From Cellulosimicrobium funkei (GTDB taxonomy: Bacteria; Actinomycetota; Actinomycetes; Actinomycetales; Cellulomonadaceae), in assembly GCF_004519295.1 (NCBI RefSeq), contig NZ_SOZH01000008.1, positions 124,001-188,000 on the forward strand: a stretch of 64,000 nucleotides of DNA, in the 5' to 3' direction. The translations under genes were made by a program, and so were the position numbers. Positions 1 through 8,453 of this stretch are shown in pieces. The notes under the pieces are model-generated. The model worked only from the letters and a program-made list of their open reading frames with translations. It had not been told where the DNA came from and made no database searches. How positions within the stretch are numbered: the stretch's first letter is position 1; every line of letters starts with the position of its first letter.

Positions 1-1212
1 GACCGTCACGGGCCCGAGGTTCTCGGGCGTCACGGAGAGCGTGAGCACGTGGTCGCCGTCGCCCGCCTCGGCGAGCCGGACGACGGGCCCGGCGACCTGG
101 GCGTGCAGCGGCTGTGCCGGGTGCGACGCGGCCGCCGGGGCGGTCACCGCGGGCGCGCCGACGGCGGCCGGTGCGGCAGGGGCCGCGACGGGGGCGGCGG
201 CGAGGAGCTCCGCGGCGGCCCGCGGCGCGGCGTCCGGCGCGAGGGTCGTGCCCTCCGGGCCGGTCGGGACCGGTGACGTCACGCCGTCCGCCTCCCCCGG
301 TGCAGGGGCGACGGCGACGCCCCCCGAGCTGGTCGGCGCACCCGGCGCGGCGGGGACCGGCGCACCCGGCGTGGCGGGGACCGGACCCGGCGGCGGGGTC
401 GTGGTCGTCCCGGCCCCGGGCCCGGCGCTCGCCAGGGGTCCGGCCGTCGCGACGGCCTCTCCGGCACCACCGCTCGCCCGCGTCGCGGCGGGCACCGTCA
501 CCGGGCCGTCCGCCGTCGCCGTCGCGTCGGACGACCACGGTGCACCGGTCGGCGTCCGAGCCTCGCCCGGCCCGGCCGCCGCCGCGGTGCCGACCGCCGA
601 GGCGGTGCCGGCCGCCGAGGCTGCGCCGGGTGCGCCCGGGCGGTCGCCCGTGGCCGGGGCAGCCGTGGACGCGTCCGGGGCGCCCGCGGCGTCGGCCGAC
701 GACGCGGCGCGCGTCGGACCGTGCTCGTCGCCGGGCGCCGCGTCGTCCGCGACGGCGGCAGCTGCCGCGCCGTCCGGCGTGGCGGTGCCGGCGAGCGCGC
801 CGTCGAGACCGACGGGCGCCGCGTCGGGGAGCACCGGCAGGCCCGGCAGGCCGACGGGCACGGGCGGCACGGCGGGCCGACCGTCCGCGGCGGTGGCGCC
901 GTCCGCCGAGGAGTCGGCGCCGGGGGCCCCGGTGGCCGCGGGCCCGTCGGTCGAGGACCCGTCGGTCGAGAGCCCGGCGGTCGGGGTGCTGCCGGTCGAG
1001 GACTCGGCGGTGGTCGCGCCGTCGTCGACGGCCCGGTCGGCAGGGGTGCCCCCGCGAGCGCGCGCGGGCTCCGGGCGGCCGCGGGCCGCCTCGCCGAGCG
1101 CGGCGTCGAAGCTGCGGCCGAACGCGTCGGCCGAGGCTCCGGACGCCGCCCGGGGCCGCGCCGTCGTGGCCGGTGCCGGAGCCGCGACCAGGGCGTTCGT
1201 GGTCAGGGTCAT
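1..1212 (-). CDS. fliK: Flagellar hook-length control protein FliK (3' part cut by window edge)
   Basis: The frame opens with ATG at 1212 (protein begins MTLTTNALVAAPAPATTARP), has a gaggacc sequence just upstream, and stays open for 404 codons to the left edge. Nearly all of it is low-complexity Ala/Pro/Gly/Thr, as expected for the exported, length-measuring part of FliK. The last visible residues (HVLTLSVTPENLGPVTV) match the start of the conserved FliK C-terminal domain, whose core is usually L-x-P-x-x-LG-x-V-x-V. That domain switches the flagellar export gate from rod/hook to filament substrates. It is the last visible gene of the fliF-fliJ block, 11 nt after the NlpC/P60 gene. Identification rests on the C-terminal motif plus position; the repetitive part carries no homology signal. 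Confidence 0.85.
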   Translation of the reverse strand, partial: MTLTTNALVAAPAPATTARPRAASGASADAFGRSFDAALGEAARGRPEPARARGGTPADRAVDDGATTAESSTGSTPTAGLSTDGSSTDGPAATGAPGADSSADGATAADGRPAVPPVPVGLPGLPVLPDAAPVGLDGALAGTATPDGAAAAAVADDAAPGDEHGPTRAASSADAAGAPDASTAAPATGDRPGAPGAASAAGTASAVGTAAAAGPGEARTPTGAPWSSDATATADGPVTVPAATRASGGAGEAVATAGPLASAGPGAGTTTTPPPGPVPATPGAPVPAAPGAPTSSGGVAVAPAPGEADGVTSPVPTGPEGTTLAPDAAPRAAAELLAAAPVAAPAAPAAVGAPAVTAPAAASHPAQPLHAQVAGPVVRLAEAGDGDHVLTLSVTPENLGPVTV

Positions 1213-1223
1213 TGTGGTCCTCC

Positions 1224-1943
1224 TCAGCCGATCACGCGGCGGATGGTCGTCACGGAGGCGTCGCTGACGTCCGTGATCTCGACGGTGCGGCCGGGCTTGG
1301 GCGCGTGGATCATCTGCCCGTCGCCCAGGTAGATGCCGATGTGCTTGCCCCCGCGCTGCACCACGAGGTCGCCGGGTCGCGCCTCGGCGAGCGAGCCGAC
1401 CTCGGTCCCCTGGCGCATCTGGTCGCGCGCGACGCGCGGCAGGTCGACGCCGTGCGCGGAGTACACGAGCTGGACGAGGCCCGAGCAGTCGAGGCCGCCC
1501 TCGCCGAGGCTCTCGCCGCCCCACACGTACGGCACGCCGAGGTACTGGCGCGCCGTCTCGACGACCGACCGTCCCGCCGCGCCGTCGGTCGCGCCGTCCG
1601 GCGCGGTCGCCGGGCCGGCGGGCGCAGCGGGGGCGGCCGGCGCGACGGCTGCCGCCGCCGCGGCGCCCGGCGACGCACCCGCCCCGAACAGCGCGCTGCG
1701 CGCGAGCTCGTCGGCGCCGGTCGCCCCGGACAGCGTGCCGAGCAGGCGCCCGACCACGTCCGAGCCGGTGCCCGCCGCGCCCGTCGTCGGCAGCGCCGAG
1801 AGCGCCGAGAGCGCCGACGCGAAGTCGGTCGCGCTCGTGGACGACGACGACGCCGCCGTCGACCGGCCGGGGGCGGCCACGACGTCGTGCAGCGCCACGA
1901 TCTCCGTGCGGATCTCGCCCACGCGGGCGAGCGCCTGGGTCAT
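1224..1943 (-). CDS. NlpC/P60 peptidoglycan hydrolase of the flagellar operon
   Basis: 239 aa. The N-terminal half is helical and then Ala/Pro-rich (residues 1-125). Residues 126-239 are a NlpC/P60 cysteine-peptidase domain with the catalytic Cys in LDCSGLVQLV (C153), the His in GGKHIGIYLG (H201) and H213 in MIHAP. The family cuts peptide stems of peptidoglycan. I see no Sec signal peptide. Since the gene sits between fliJ and fliK, I infer that the protein leaves through the flagellar export apparatus and opens the wall for the rod, as FlgJ does in proteobacteria. ATG at 1943 was chosen; an in-frame GTG at 1949 overlaps the fliJ stop and is possible. Confidence 0.85.
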   Translation of the reverse strand: MTQALARVGEIRTEIVALHDVVAAPGRSTAASSSSTSATDFASALSALSALPTTGAAGTGSDVVGRLLGTLSGATGADELARSALFGAGASPGAAAAAAVAPAAPAAPAGPATAPDGATDGAAGRSVVETARQYLGVPYVWGGESLGEGGLDCSGLVQLVYSAHGVDLPRVARDQMRQGTEVGSLAEARPGDLVVQRGGKHIGIYLGDGQMIHAPKPGRTVEITDVSDASVTTIRRVIG

Positions 1944-1945
1944 GC

Positions 1946-2380
1946 TCACGTCGTCGACCCCCCGGCCGTCGTGCGCCGCGCGGCCGAGGCGATCTCGTCG
2001 AGCGCGGCCTGGTCGGCGCGCCCTTCCACGCGGGCCGTCTCGGCGTCGTGCCGCTCCTCGAGCTTCTCGAGGCCCAGCGCGGCGGCACGGGCGCGCGCGA
2101 GCTCCGCGCGCGCCTCGTCCACGGCGTGCGCGCACACGCGCTCCTCGGACTCGAGCACGGAGAACAGCGCGCTCGCCGCGGCGCGCGAGGCCGCGAGCCC
2201 GGACAGCGCCGCGCTCGTCGTCGGGCGCTCGGGCGAGGCGTCGAGGTAGGCGGCGAGACCGCCCGCCTCCTCCACGGTGCGCGCGAGGTCCGCGTGCGCT
2301 CCCGCGAGCGCCGCCTTGGCGCCGTCCTCCTCGAGGCGGCGCAGGCGTAGCACGCCCGCGAGCCGGAACTTCCCCGCCAT
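1946..2380 (-). CDS. fliJ: Flagellar export chaperone / ATPase stalk protein FliJ
   Basis: 144 aa, charged and almost wholly alpha-helical with heptad-like Ala/Glu/Arg/Leu spacing, as in the coiled-coil FliJ that inserts into the FliI hexamer and couples it to the export gate. Sequence conservation in this family is low, so the call depends on the short helical profile, the typical start (MAGKFRLAGVLRLRRLEEDG; FliJ proteins usually begin with an F-x-L-x-x-L/V-L-x-x-R pattern) and position immediately after fliI. The start ATG (2380) overlaps the fliI stop as TGATG and has GGAGGGGAGG directly upstream, implying translational coupling. Confidence 0.8.
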   Translation of the reverse strand: MAGKFRLAGVLRLRRLEEDGAKAALAGAHADLARTVEEAGGLAAYLDASPERPTTSAALSGLAASRAAASALFSVLESEERVCAHAVDEARAELARARAAALGLEKLEERHDAETARVEGRADQAALDEIASAARRTTAGGSTT

Positions 2381-3762
2381 CAGTCCTCCCCTCCGGCCAG
2401 CACCTGGGTGAGCCGCGTGAGGCGCGCCCACGACTCCTCGGCCGGCGTCCTGTCGGTCATGACCTGCTGCAGGAAGGCGTCGATCGCCCCCTGGTGCTCG
2501 AGGCTCGCGTCGACGAGGGGGTCGGTGCCCTTCTTGTACGCCCCGATGTCGAGGATGTCCTGCGCCTTGCGGCGCGCCGCGAGGACCCGGCGCAGCGTGA
2601 GCGCGACCGACCTCTGCTCGAGCGTGGTCACGCGCGACGCGACGCGCGAGACCGACGCGAGCGCGTCGACCGCCGGGTAGTGGCCCGAGACGGCGATGGA
2701 CCGGTCGAGCACCACGTGCCCGTCGAGGATCGAGCGCGCCTGGTCGGCGATCGGCTCGTTGTGGTCGTCGCCGTCGACGAGGACGGTGTAGATCCCGGTG
2801 ACGGAGCCCGTCGCCGCGGTGCCCGCGCGCTCGAGCAGGTTCCCCATGAGGGAGAACGTCGACGGCGGGTAGCCGCGCGTCGCGGGGGGCTCCCCCACGG
2901 ACAGCCCGATCTCGCGCTGCGCCATGGACACGCGCGTGAGGGAGTCCATCATGAGGACGACGTGCGACCCGGCCTCCCGGAACGACTCGGCGATCCGGGT
3001 CGCCGTGAAGGCTGCGCGCCGCCGCATCATCGCGGGCTCGTCGGACGTCGCGACGACGACGACCGACCGGGCCAGGCCCTCGGGGCCGAGGTCGTCCTCG
3101 AGGAACTCGCGCACCTCGCGCCCGCGCTCGCCGACGAGCGCGATGACCGACACCTCGGCGTCGGTCCCGCGCGCGACCATCGACAGCAGCGAGGACTTGC
3201 CGACGCCGGAGCCGGCGAACAGCCCGATGCGCTGGCCCCGGCCGAGCGTGGTGAGCGTGTCGAGGACCCGTACGCCGGTCTGGAGCGGCGTGTCGATGCG
3301 CGCCCGCTCCATCGCGGCGGGCGCGTCCGCGTCCACGGGCACGCGGGGCGCGCGCCCGAGCGGGCCGCGCCCGTCCACGGGGCGGCCGAGCGCGTCGACC
3401 ACGCGGCCGAACAGGCCGCGCCCGGTCGGGACGAGGACCCCGGTGCCGCGCGTGCGCACCGGGTCGCCCGCGCGGACACCGGAGAGCCGGCCGAGCGGCA
3501 TGCAGCGTGCCCTGCCCTCGGCGGTCGCGACGACCTCCGCGTCGAGGGGGTGCGGGCCGTCGCCGACGTGGACGAGGTCGCCGATGCCGCAGCTCAGGCC
3601 CGCGACCTCGAGGCTCAGCCCGACGGCCGACGTCACGACGCCGACCCGCTCGGGCCGCGCCACCGCGACGAGGGACTCCAGCGCGGGCGGGCGGGAGTGC
3701 GGGCGGGTCGCGCCCGCCGTGGTGCGCGTGCCCGGCACGGCGGAGCCGACCGGGGCCGTCAC
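2380..3762 (-). CDS. fliI: Flagellum-specific ATPase FliI
   Basis: 460 aa, the normal family length. It powers unfolding and delivery of substrates to the type III export gate at the base of the flagellum. The Walker A loop GSGVGKSS is at about 184-191, followed by LVGERGREVREF and the Walker B region VVLMMDSLTRVSMAQREI, then GEPPATRGYPPSTFS, all typical of the FliI/F1-beta fold. The start is GTG at 3762, overlapping the fliH stop as GTGA. Downstream fliJ overlaps by one base, so fliH-fliI-fliJ are translationally coupled. No key residue appears to be missing. Confidence 0.97.
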   Translation of the reverse strand: MTAPVGSAVPGTRTTAGATRPHSRPPALESLVAVARPERVGVVTSAVGLSLEVAGLSCGIGDLVHVGDGPHPLDAEVVATAEGRARCMPLGRLSGVRAGDPVRTRGTGVLVPTGRGLFGRVVDALGRPVDGRGPLGRAPRVPVDADAPAAMERARIDTPLQTGVRVLDTLTTLGRGQRIGLFAGSGVGKSSLLSMVARGTDAEVSVIALVGERGREVREFLEDDLGPEGLARSVVVVATSDEPAMMRRRAAFTATRIAESFREAGSHVVLMMDSLTRVSMAQREIGLSVGEPPATRGYPPSTFSLMGNLLERAGTAATGSVTGIYTVLVDGDDHNEPIADQARSILDGHVVLDRSIAVSGHYPAVDALASVSRVASRVTTLEQRSVALTLRRVLAARRKAQDILDIGAYKKGTDPLVDASLEHQGAIDAFLQQVMTDRTPAEESWARLTRLTQVLAGGED

Positions 3763-4409
3763 GACGACCCTCCGGCCGCGCCGGGCCCGGCGTCGGGCGT
3801 GAGGTCGGGCCCGACGTCGAGCAGCGCCAGCTCGGCCCGCGCCCGGTCGACGGCGGCGCGCACGCGCGCGTCGAGGAAGCCGTGCTCGAGCTCCGCGACG
3901 GCGTCGCCGCGGTCGAGCGACGCGTCCGCGACGAGGCGGACGTCGTCGACCCCGGCCTCGGTCAGCAGGCGCACGTCGTCGGGGTGCAGCCGGACGGCGA
4001 CGACCGCGCCGTCGGCGACGGCCGTCGCGCGCGCGAGGGCCGCGCGGGCGGCACCCGGTCGGTCGGTGAGCTCGTACCCGAGGACGGACCCCGCGAGGTC
4101 GAGCGCGCCCCGGACCGTGGCGTCCTGCGCCGCGGCGACGACGGGGACCGTCCGCTCGCCGAGCGCCCGGGCGGCCTCACGCAGGACGGCGACCGCGCGC
4201 GCGGTCCGCTCGTCGCGCTCGGCGGTGCGCCGCGCGTGGTCCGCCTCGAGCGCGGCGCGCAGGCGCTCCGCCTCGTCGCGGGCCGCGCGGGCCCCGGCCG
4301 CGTAGCCGGCGGCGTACCCGCGGGCCGACGCCGCCGCCTCGACCTCCGCGACGCGGTCGCTGCGCAGGACCGGCACGACCCGCGGCACGAAGGAGGCGTC
4401 AGTAGACAA
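3759..4409 (-). CDS. fliH: Flagellar assembly protein FliH
   Basis: About 216 aa. FliH dimerises, holds FliI in check and docks it at the C-ring. Visible features are an N-terminal GYAAGYAAGARAARDEAERLR segment (the G-x-x-x-G repeat and helix typical of FliH/YscL), a long charged helix, and a C-terminal domain with AVVAVRLHPDDVRLL, resembling the VxVHPDD element of FliH. The position between fliG and fliI is the standard one. The longest plausible start is TTG at 4409, overlapping fliG by 11 nt with ggggacgag upstream; a GTG six codons further in is an alternative, so the exact start is uncertain. Confidence 0.88.
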   Translation of the reverse strand: MSTDASFVPRVVPVLRSDRVAEVEAAASARGYAAGYAAGARAARDEAERLRAALEADHARRTAERDERTARAVAVLREAARALGERTVPVVAAAQDATVRGALDLAGSVLGYELTDRPGAARAALARATAVADGAVVAVRLHPDDVRLLTEAGVDDVRLVADASLDRGDAVAELEHGFLDARVRAAVDRARAELALLDVGPDLTPDAGPGAAGGSS

Positions 4410-5520
4410 GCTCGTCCCCGTCCGTGCGGTGGATCGTGATCTTCTCGTCGGCCTCGAGGTTGCGGACGACGCGGACGATCTCCGCGCGCGCCTCCTCGAC
4501 CTGGCTGATGCGCACCCCGCCCAGCCCGGCGACCTCCTCCTCCAGCAGCGCCCGGTTGCGCTCGGAGATGTTCTTCGTGATCGTCTCGACGACCTTGGCG
4601 GTCGTGCCCTTCATCGCGAGCGCGAGCACCGACATCTCGACGCCGCGCAGGATGATCTGCACGTCGCGCGCCTCGAACGAGGCGATGTCCTCGAAGGTCA
4701 GCATGCGCGAGCGGACCTCCTCGGCGAGCTGCGGGTCGCGGGCCTCGAGCCCTTCGAGGACCGCCTTCTCCGTGGCGCCGTCGGAGCGGTTGATGATGTC
4801 GACGAGCGGCTGGACGCCGCCGAGGATCTCGACCGGCTGACGCGGGGTGATGCTCGCGCCCATGCGGGTGCGGAACTGCTCCGACACGATCTTCACCGCG
4901 TCCGGCGACGCGGTGCCCATGGTCGCGAGCGCCTGCGCGACGTCCGTGCGGTAGTCGTCGGCCAGCTTGGCGAGCACCGCGGACGCGACGCCCGAGCTGA
5001 GGTGCGCGAGGACGAGGGCGACGGTCTGCGGGTGCTCGCCGTCGAGCAGGGACACGATCTGTCCCGGCTCGGTGCCGTCGAGGTACTCGAACGCCTTGCC
5101 CTGCATGCTCGCGACGAGGCGCTCGACCACGTCGGCCGCCCGGTCGGCGCCCATCGACGCCTCGAGCAGCCCGACGGCGAAGTCCTTGCCCCCGCGCGGG
5201 CGCGGCGTGCCGGACAGCGCCATGTCGTAGAACTCGTCGAGGGCCGCGACCGCCAGCTCCTCGTCCACCACCTGGGTGCGCATGATCTCGGCCGCGACCT
5301 CGGAGGCCTCCTCCTCGGAGAGCAGCGACAGGACCGTCGCCGCCCGCTCCTGGCTGAGCTGCATGAGCACCAGGGCGACCTTCTGCACCCCGCTCATCGC
5401 GGCGACCTTGCGCGCGGCCTCGGTCGCGGCCTCCGCGGCGGCGGGGTCGAGGGCGGCCGCCAGACCGGCGGCGCCGGTGCCCGGGGGCGCCGTCTCGGGC
5501 GGTGCCGTCGTGACGCTCAT
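4399..5520 (-). CDS. fliG: Flagellar motor switch protein FliG
   Basis: 373 aa. FliG is the rotor protein that contacts the stator and the MS ring. The N-terminal domain contains KVALVLMQLSQERAATVLS, the middle domain has the EHPQTVALVLAHLS signature, and the C-terminal domain carries the charged torque helix (RSRMLTFEDIASFEARDVQ, then ILRGVEMSVLALAMKG). It begins with ATG at 5520, overlapping the fliF stop as ATGA. A long reading frame extends upstream of this ATG but lies antisense to fliF's real frame and is not part of the gene. About 40 low-complexity residues precede the first conserved helix. Confidence 0.97.
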   Translation of the reverse strand: MSVTTAPPETAPPGTGAAGLAAALDPAAAEAATEAARKVAAMSGVQKVALVLMQLSQERAATVLSLLSEEEASEVAAEIMRTQVVDEELAVAALDEFYDMALSGTPRPRGGKDFAVGLLEASMGADRAADVVERLVASMQGKAFEYLDGTEPGQIVSLLDGEHPQTVALVLAHLSSGVASAVLAKLADDYRTDVAQALATMGTASPDAVKIVSEQFRTRMGASITPRQPVEILGGVQPLVDIINRSDGATEKAVLEGLEARDPQLAEEVRSRMLTFEDIASFEARDVQIILRGVEMSVLALAMKGTTAKVVETITKNISERNRALLEEEVAGLGGVRISQVEEARAEIVRVVRNLEADEKITIHRTDGDELVY

Positions 5521-7145
5521 CGATGCGCCCCCGCCCGGTCCTCGGCGAGCAGCACCCGCAGGTACTCGGCCGTCTTGTCGGGGTCGGTCGCCGCGAGCGC
5601 GTCGATCTCGGCCCGACGCTGGTCGAGGCTCGTGAACCGCGGGGTCGGCGGCTGGATCTCCGGCCGCTCGGGCACGGGCTCGAGCTCGCCCTGACCGCCG
5701 CCGGACGGGAGCGCCGGGCGGTCGTCCTCGCGGTCGAGCTCGTGCAGGGTCGTCATACGGAGGTCCTCGAGGTCGACCGTCTCGCGCCGCTCGCGGCGAC
5801 GACGGGCGCGCCGCACGGCCACGAGCACGATCACCAGGGCGATGAGCACCCCGGCGACGACCGCCGCGGTGCGCAGCATCTGCGCCCGGCTCTCGGCGGC
5901 GGCCGCCTCCTCCGCCGCGGCGAGCGCGGCCTGGGCCGACTCCGCGGCGCCCGTGTCGAACGGCAGCACCGCGACCTCGACGGTGTCCCCGCGCTCGGCG
6001 TCGATGCCGGCGGCGGCGGAGACCATCGCGGTGATCGCGGCCGTGTCCATGCCCCGCGCCACCTCGGCGTCGAGCGCGACCGACACGGCCTGCCGGGTCA
6101 GCGCGCCGGCGGGCGTCGTCGTGGTCTCGGTGACCTTGTCGATCGCGTTGTTGCGCGTGGCGTCCTCCGACGTGTAGCTGCTGTCCCCGCCGGCGCCGCC
6201 CGGGACGGCGATGTTGTCCGGTCCCAGCACCCCGGCGACGCCACCGCCCGCGCCGGTGTACTCCTCGGTCGTCGTGGACTCGTTGAGGACGGGCCCGCCC
6301 TCCGGCGTGCGGAACGTCTCCTCGAGACGCTCGGAGCTCGCCACGTCCATCTGCGCGGTCACCGCGACGGTCGAGTTCCCGGCCCCGACGACGCGGTCGA
6401 GCATCGCCTGCACCTGCCCGGACACCTTCTCCTCGTACTGCCCGGCCTGCTCGCCCGACGAGCGCGCCCCGACGCCGACCTCGGAGAGCACCTCTCCCTG
6501 CGCGTCGACGACCGCGACGTCGGTGGGTGCCATGCCGTCGATCGACGCCGAGACGAGGTGGACCATCGCCTCGACCTGCTCGGTCGTGAGCTTCTGGCCG
6601 CGGGCGGGAGCGACGAACACCGACGCGGTCGGGGTGCCCTGCTCGGCCGCGAAGACCGTCTTCTCGGGGATCGCGAGCTGGACGGTCGCCGTCTCGACGC
6701 CGTCCATCGCGGAGAGGGTGCGGGCGAGCTCGCCCTCGAGCGCGCGCTTGTACGTCACGTCCTGCTGGAACTCGCTCGACGTCACGCCCATCTCGTCGAG
6801 CAGCGAGTAGCCGCCCGTCGACTCGTCGGCGGGCAGGCCGGCCGTCGCGGCCGCGAGCCGCTGCTCGTAGACCCGCTCCTCGGGCACGAGCACCGTGCCG
6901 CCGCCGTCGGTCAGCTCGTAGGGCACGCCCTGCGAGCGGAGCTGGTCGACGATCGCGGCGGCGTCCGCGCTCGACATGCCGGAGAACAGGGGCGTGTAGC
7001 TGGGGCGCGACGCCCACGACACGAGCGCGACGATCCCGACCACGAGGATCGCGAGGGCGAGCAGCGCGAGCGTGCGCTGGGCGATGGTGAAGTCGCGGAC
7101 GGCGCCGAACGCGCGGCCGAACGTCGACCTGATCTTCTCGGGCAT
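5517..7145 (-). CDS. fliF: Flagellar MS-ring protein FliF
   Basis: 542 aa. FliF forms the membrane ring on which the C-ring and export apparatus assemble. There is a transmembrane helix near residues 24-46 (TLALLALAILVVGIVALVSW), a periplasmic ring-building region containing YTPLFSGMSSADAAAIVDQL and EGELARTLSAMDGVETATVQ, and a second transmembrane helix about 100 residues from the end (AAVVAGVLIALVIVLVAVRR). The basic cytoplasmic tail binds FliG. ATG at 7145 lies 2 nt after the fliE stop, and the end overlaps fliG. Length and topology fit the family. Confidence 0.96.
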   Translation of the reverse strand: MPEKIRSTFGRAFGAVRDFTIAQRTLALLALAILVVGIVALVSWASRPSYTPLFSGMSSADAAAIVDQLRSQGVPYELTDGGGTVLVPEERVYEQRLAAATAGLPADESTGGYSLLDEMGVTSSEFQQDVTYKRALEGELARTLSAMDGVETATVQLAIPEKTVFAAEQGTPTASVFVAPARGQKLTTEQVEAMVHLVSASIDGMAPTDVAVVDAQGEVLSEVGVGARSSGEQAGQYEEKVSGQVQAMLDRVVGAGNSTVAVTAQMDVASSERLEETFRTPEGGPVLNESTTTEEYTGAGGGVAGVLGPDNIAVPGGAGGDSSYTSEDATRNNAIDKVTETTTTPAGALTRQAVSVALDAEVARGMDTAAITAMVSAAAGIDAERGDTVEVAVLPFDTGAAESAQAALAAAEEAAAAESRAQMLRTAAVVAGVLIALVIVLVAVRRARRRRERRETVDLEDLRMTTLHELDREDDRPALPSGGGQGELEPVPERPEIQPPTPRFTSLDQRRAEIDALAATDPDKTAEYLRVLLAEDRAGAHR

Positions 7146-7147
7146 CG

Positions 7148-7477
7148 TCAGGCCTGCATCCTCATGATCTCGTTGAACGCGTCGACCGCCTTGTTGCGCA
7201 CGGCGGCGACGAGCTCGAGGGTCGTCTGGGCACGGGTGGAGGCGATGGTCGCCTGGTGGACGCTCTCGAGGTCGCCCGTGACGGCGGCGATCGCCAGCTC
7301 GTTCGCGGCGCCCTGGAGCTGCTGCGTGCTGTCGACCGCGCCGCCCAGCACGTCGGCGAAGGCGCTCGCGCCCGCGGCACCGGTCGACCCGGTCGCGGCG
7401 GCAGCGGTCGCGGAGAGGCTCTCGACGCCGGTGAGGTACCCGGTGCCGGTCGTGGCCTCGACGGAGGGGATGGACAT
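7148..7477 (-). CDS. fliE: Flagellar hook-basal body adaptor FliE
   Basis: 109 aa, the usual size. FliE links the MS ring to the proximal rod and is an early export substrate. The C-terminal half shows the family pattern (LESVHQATIASTRAQTTLEL ending RNKAVDAFNEIMRMQA; family members typically end Y-x-E-I-M-R-M-x). The start ATG at 7477 is 5 nt after the flgC stop. Only a weak ribosome binding site is seen, so coupling to flgC is likely. The order flgB-flgC-fliE-fliF is the classical one. Confidence 0.95.
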   Translation of the reverse strand: MSIPSVEATTGTGYLTGVESLSATAAAATGSTGAAGASAFADVLGGAVDSTQQLQGAANELAIAAVTGDLESVHQATIASTRAQTTLELVAAVRNKAVDAFNEIMRMQA

Positions 7478-7482
7478 GAGGA

Positions 7483-7875
7483 TCACTTCCCGATCTGGAG
7501 TGCTGCTTCGTAGGCCGTCTTCGCGCGGTCGATCACGGCAGCGTTCGCCTGGTAGCCGCGCTGGGCGAGGATGAGGCTGCCCATCTGCTCGGACATGTCG
7601 ATGTCCGGGTAGCGCACGTAGCCGTCCTCGTCCGCGAGCGGGTGGTCCGGCTCGTACGTGAGCCGGCCCTCCGCGCTCCCCCACGCCGCCCCGGCGACGT
7701 ACGCGCCCGGGTTCTTCTCGCCGCCCTCGGTGGCGAGGACGTAGCGGGCGCGGAACGCGGCGTCGTCGGTCGACGTGACGGTGTTGACGTTCGCGAGGTT
7801 GTCCGCGACGGCGTCGAGCCACTTGCGGTGCAGGGTGAGGCCGGTGCCGGCGATGCCGAGAGCGTCGTAGGTCAT
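7483..7875 (-). CDS. flgC: Flagellar basal-body rod protein FlgC
   Basis: 130 aa. A proximal rod component, exported without a cleaved signal. The N-terminal rod motif is present (ALGIAGTGLTLHRKWLDAVA followed by DNLANVNT) and the C-terminal helix SEQMGSLILAQRGYQANAAV matches the ML-x-A-x-R-x-Y-x-A-N consensus shared by rod, hook and hook-associated proteins. ATG at 7875, one base after the flgB stop. The R-x-Y-x-A-N element and size separate it from FlgB and FlgG. Confidence 0.95.
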   Translation of the reverse strand: MTYDALGIAGTGLTLHRKWLDAVADNLANVNTVTSTDDAAFRARYVLATEGGEKNPGAYVAGAAWGSAEGRLTYEPDHPLADEDGYVRYPDIDMSEQMGSLILAQRGYQANAAVIDRAKTAYEAALQIGK

Positions 7876-7876
7876 G

Positions 7877-8221
7877 TCAGGCCGTCCGCATCGCCGCGCG
7901 CAGGGCGGCGGCCTCGCCGCCGACGGCCTGGGTCGCGAACTGGTAGCGCAGGACGGTGTCGACGTTCGAGACGGTCTCGGTGTCGAGGTTGACGTTCGAG
8001 CCGTCGAGCCGGGTCGGCTCGAGCGAGCGGTCGACGGTGAAGGCGGTGCGCCGGGCGTCGCCGTCGGCGACGGAGGCCGCCAGCGCCTCCTCGAACTGCA
8101 CGCGCTTCGCGGTGTAGCCCGGGGTGTTGATGTTGGCGACGTTCTCGGCGATGGCGCTCTGCCGGGCGGACAGCCCGTCCAGCGCGCTCTGGATCGCTAC
8201 GGAGGTGACGGAGTCGAACAC
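7877..8221 (-). CDS. flgB: Flagellar basal-body rod protein FlgB
   Basis: 114 aa from the GTG at 8221 (MFDSVTSVAIQSALDGLSAR). This start was preferred over longer upstream options because FlgB proteins begin with this F-D-x-V/L pattern. The rod motif ARQSAIAENVANINTPGYTA is at about residues 19-38. It is the first gene of the flgB-fliK block; the 232 bases upstream contain a hairpin ending the previous unit and GGCCGACACC at about 8242-8251 on the minus strand, which resembles the motility -10 motif seen elsewhere here. Confidence 0.93.
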   Translation of the reverse strand: MFDSVTSVAIQSALDGLSARQSAIAENVANINTPGYTAKRVQFEEALAASVADGDARRTAFTVDRSLEPTRLDGSNVNLDTETVSNVDTVLRYQFATQAVGGEAAALRAAMRTA

Positions 8222-8297
8222 GGTCGCGGATTCCCCACGTCGTCGGTGTCGGCCGTCCGATGGCCTGCGGGGGGAGCGGTCCGTGCTCACCCTGAGC

Positions 8298-8323
8298 CGA
8301 CGACGGCCGAGGGGCCGCCGTCG
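8298..8323 (-). terminator. Hairpin between the FliT-like gene and flgB
   Basis: Two 11-nt arms (8298-8308 and 8313-8323) pair with a single mismatch around a 4-nt loop. It lies downstream of the minus-strand fliS/FliT-like genes and upstream of flgB, so it may end the filament-cap transcript. There is no U-tract, which is common in high-GC actinobacteria. Confidence 0.4.
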
Positions 8324-8453
8324 TGCGTCGTGCGCGCGCAGCGGGGACGCGTGCTGCGCGGTCGGTCGTGTGCTCACCCGACCCCTATGCAGGGTCGCGA
8401 CGCGTGAGCCGTGCTCGCCCGGGAGCGCCGCCGGGCCGGAGGTGTCGCGAGGG

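Noticed and set aside
114-4305. Very long plus-strand open frames (e.g. 114-2249 and 1333-4305) opposite fliK-fliI
   Set aside because: They are Arg/Pro/Ala-only translations lying antisense to conserved flagellar genes; at this G+C content the antisense frames rarely meet stops.
4399-7017. FliG frame extended upstream to 872 codons
   Set aside because: The upstream part is an out-of-frame reading of fliF; the ATG at 5520 starts the conserved FliG sequence and overlaps the fliF stop.
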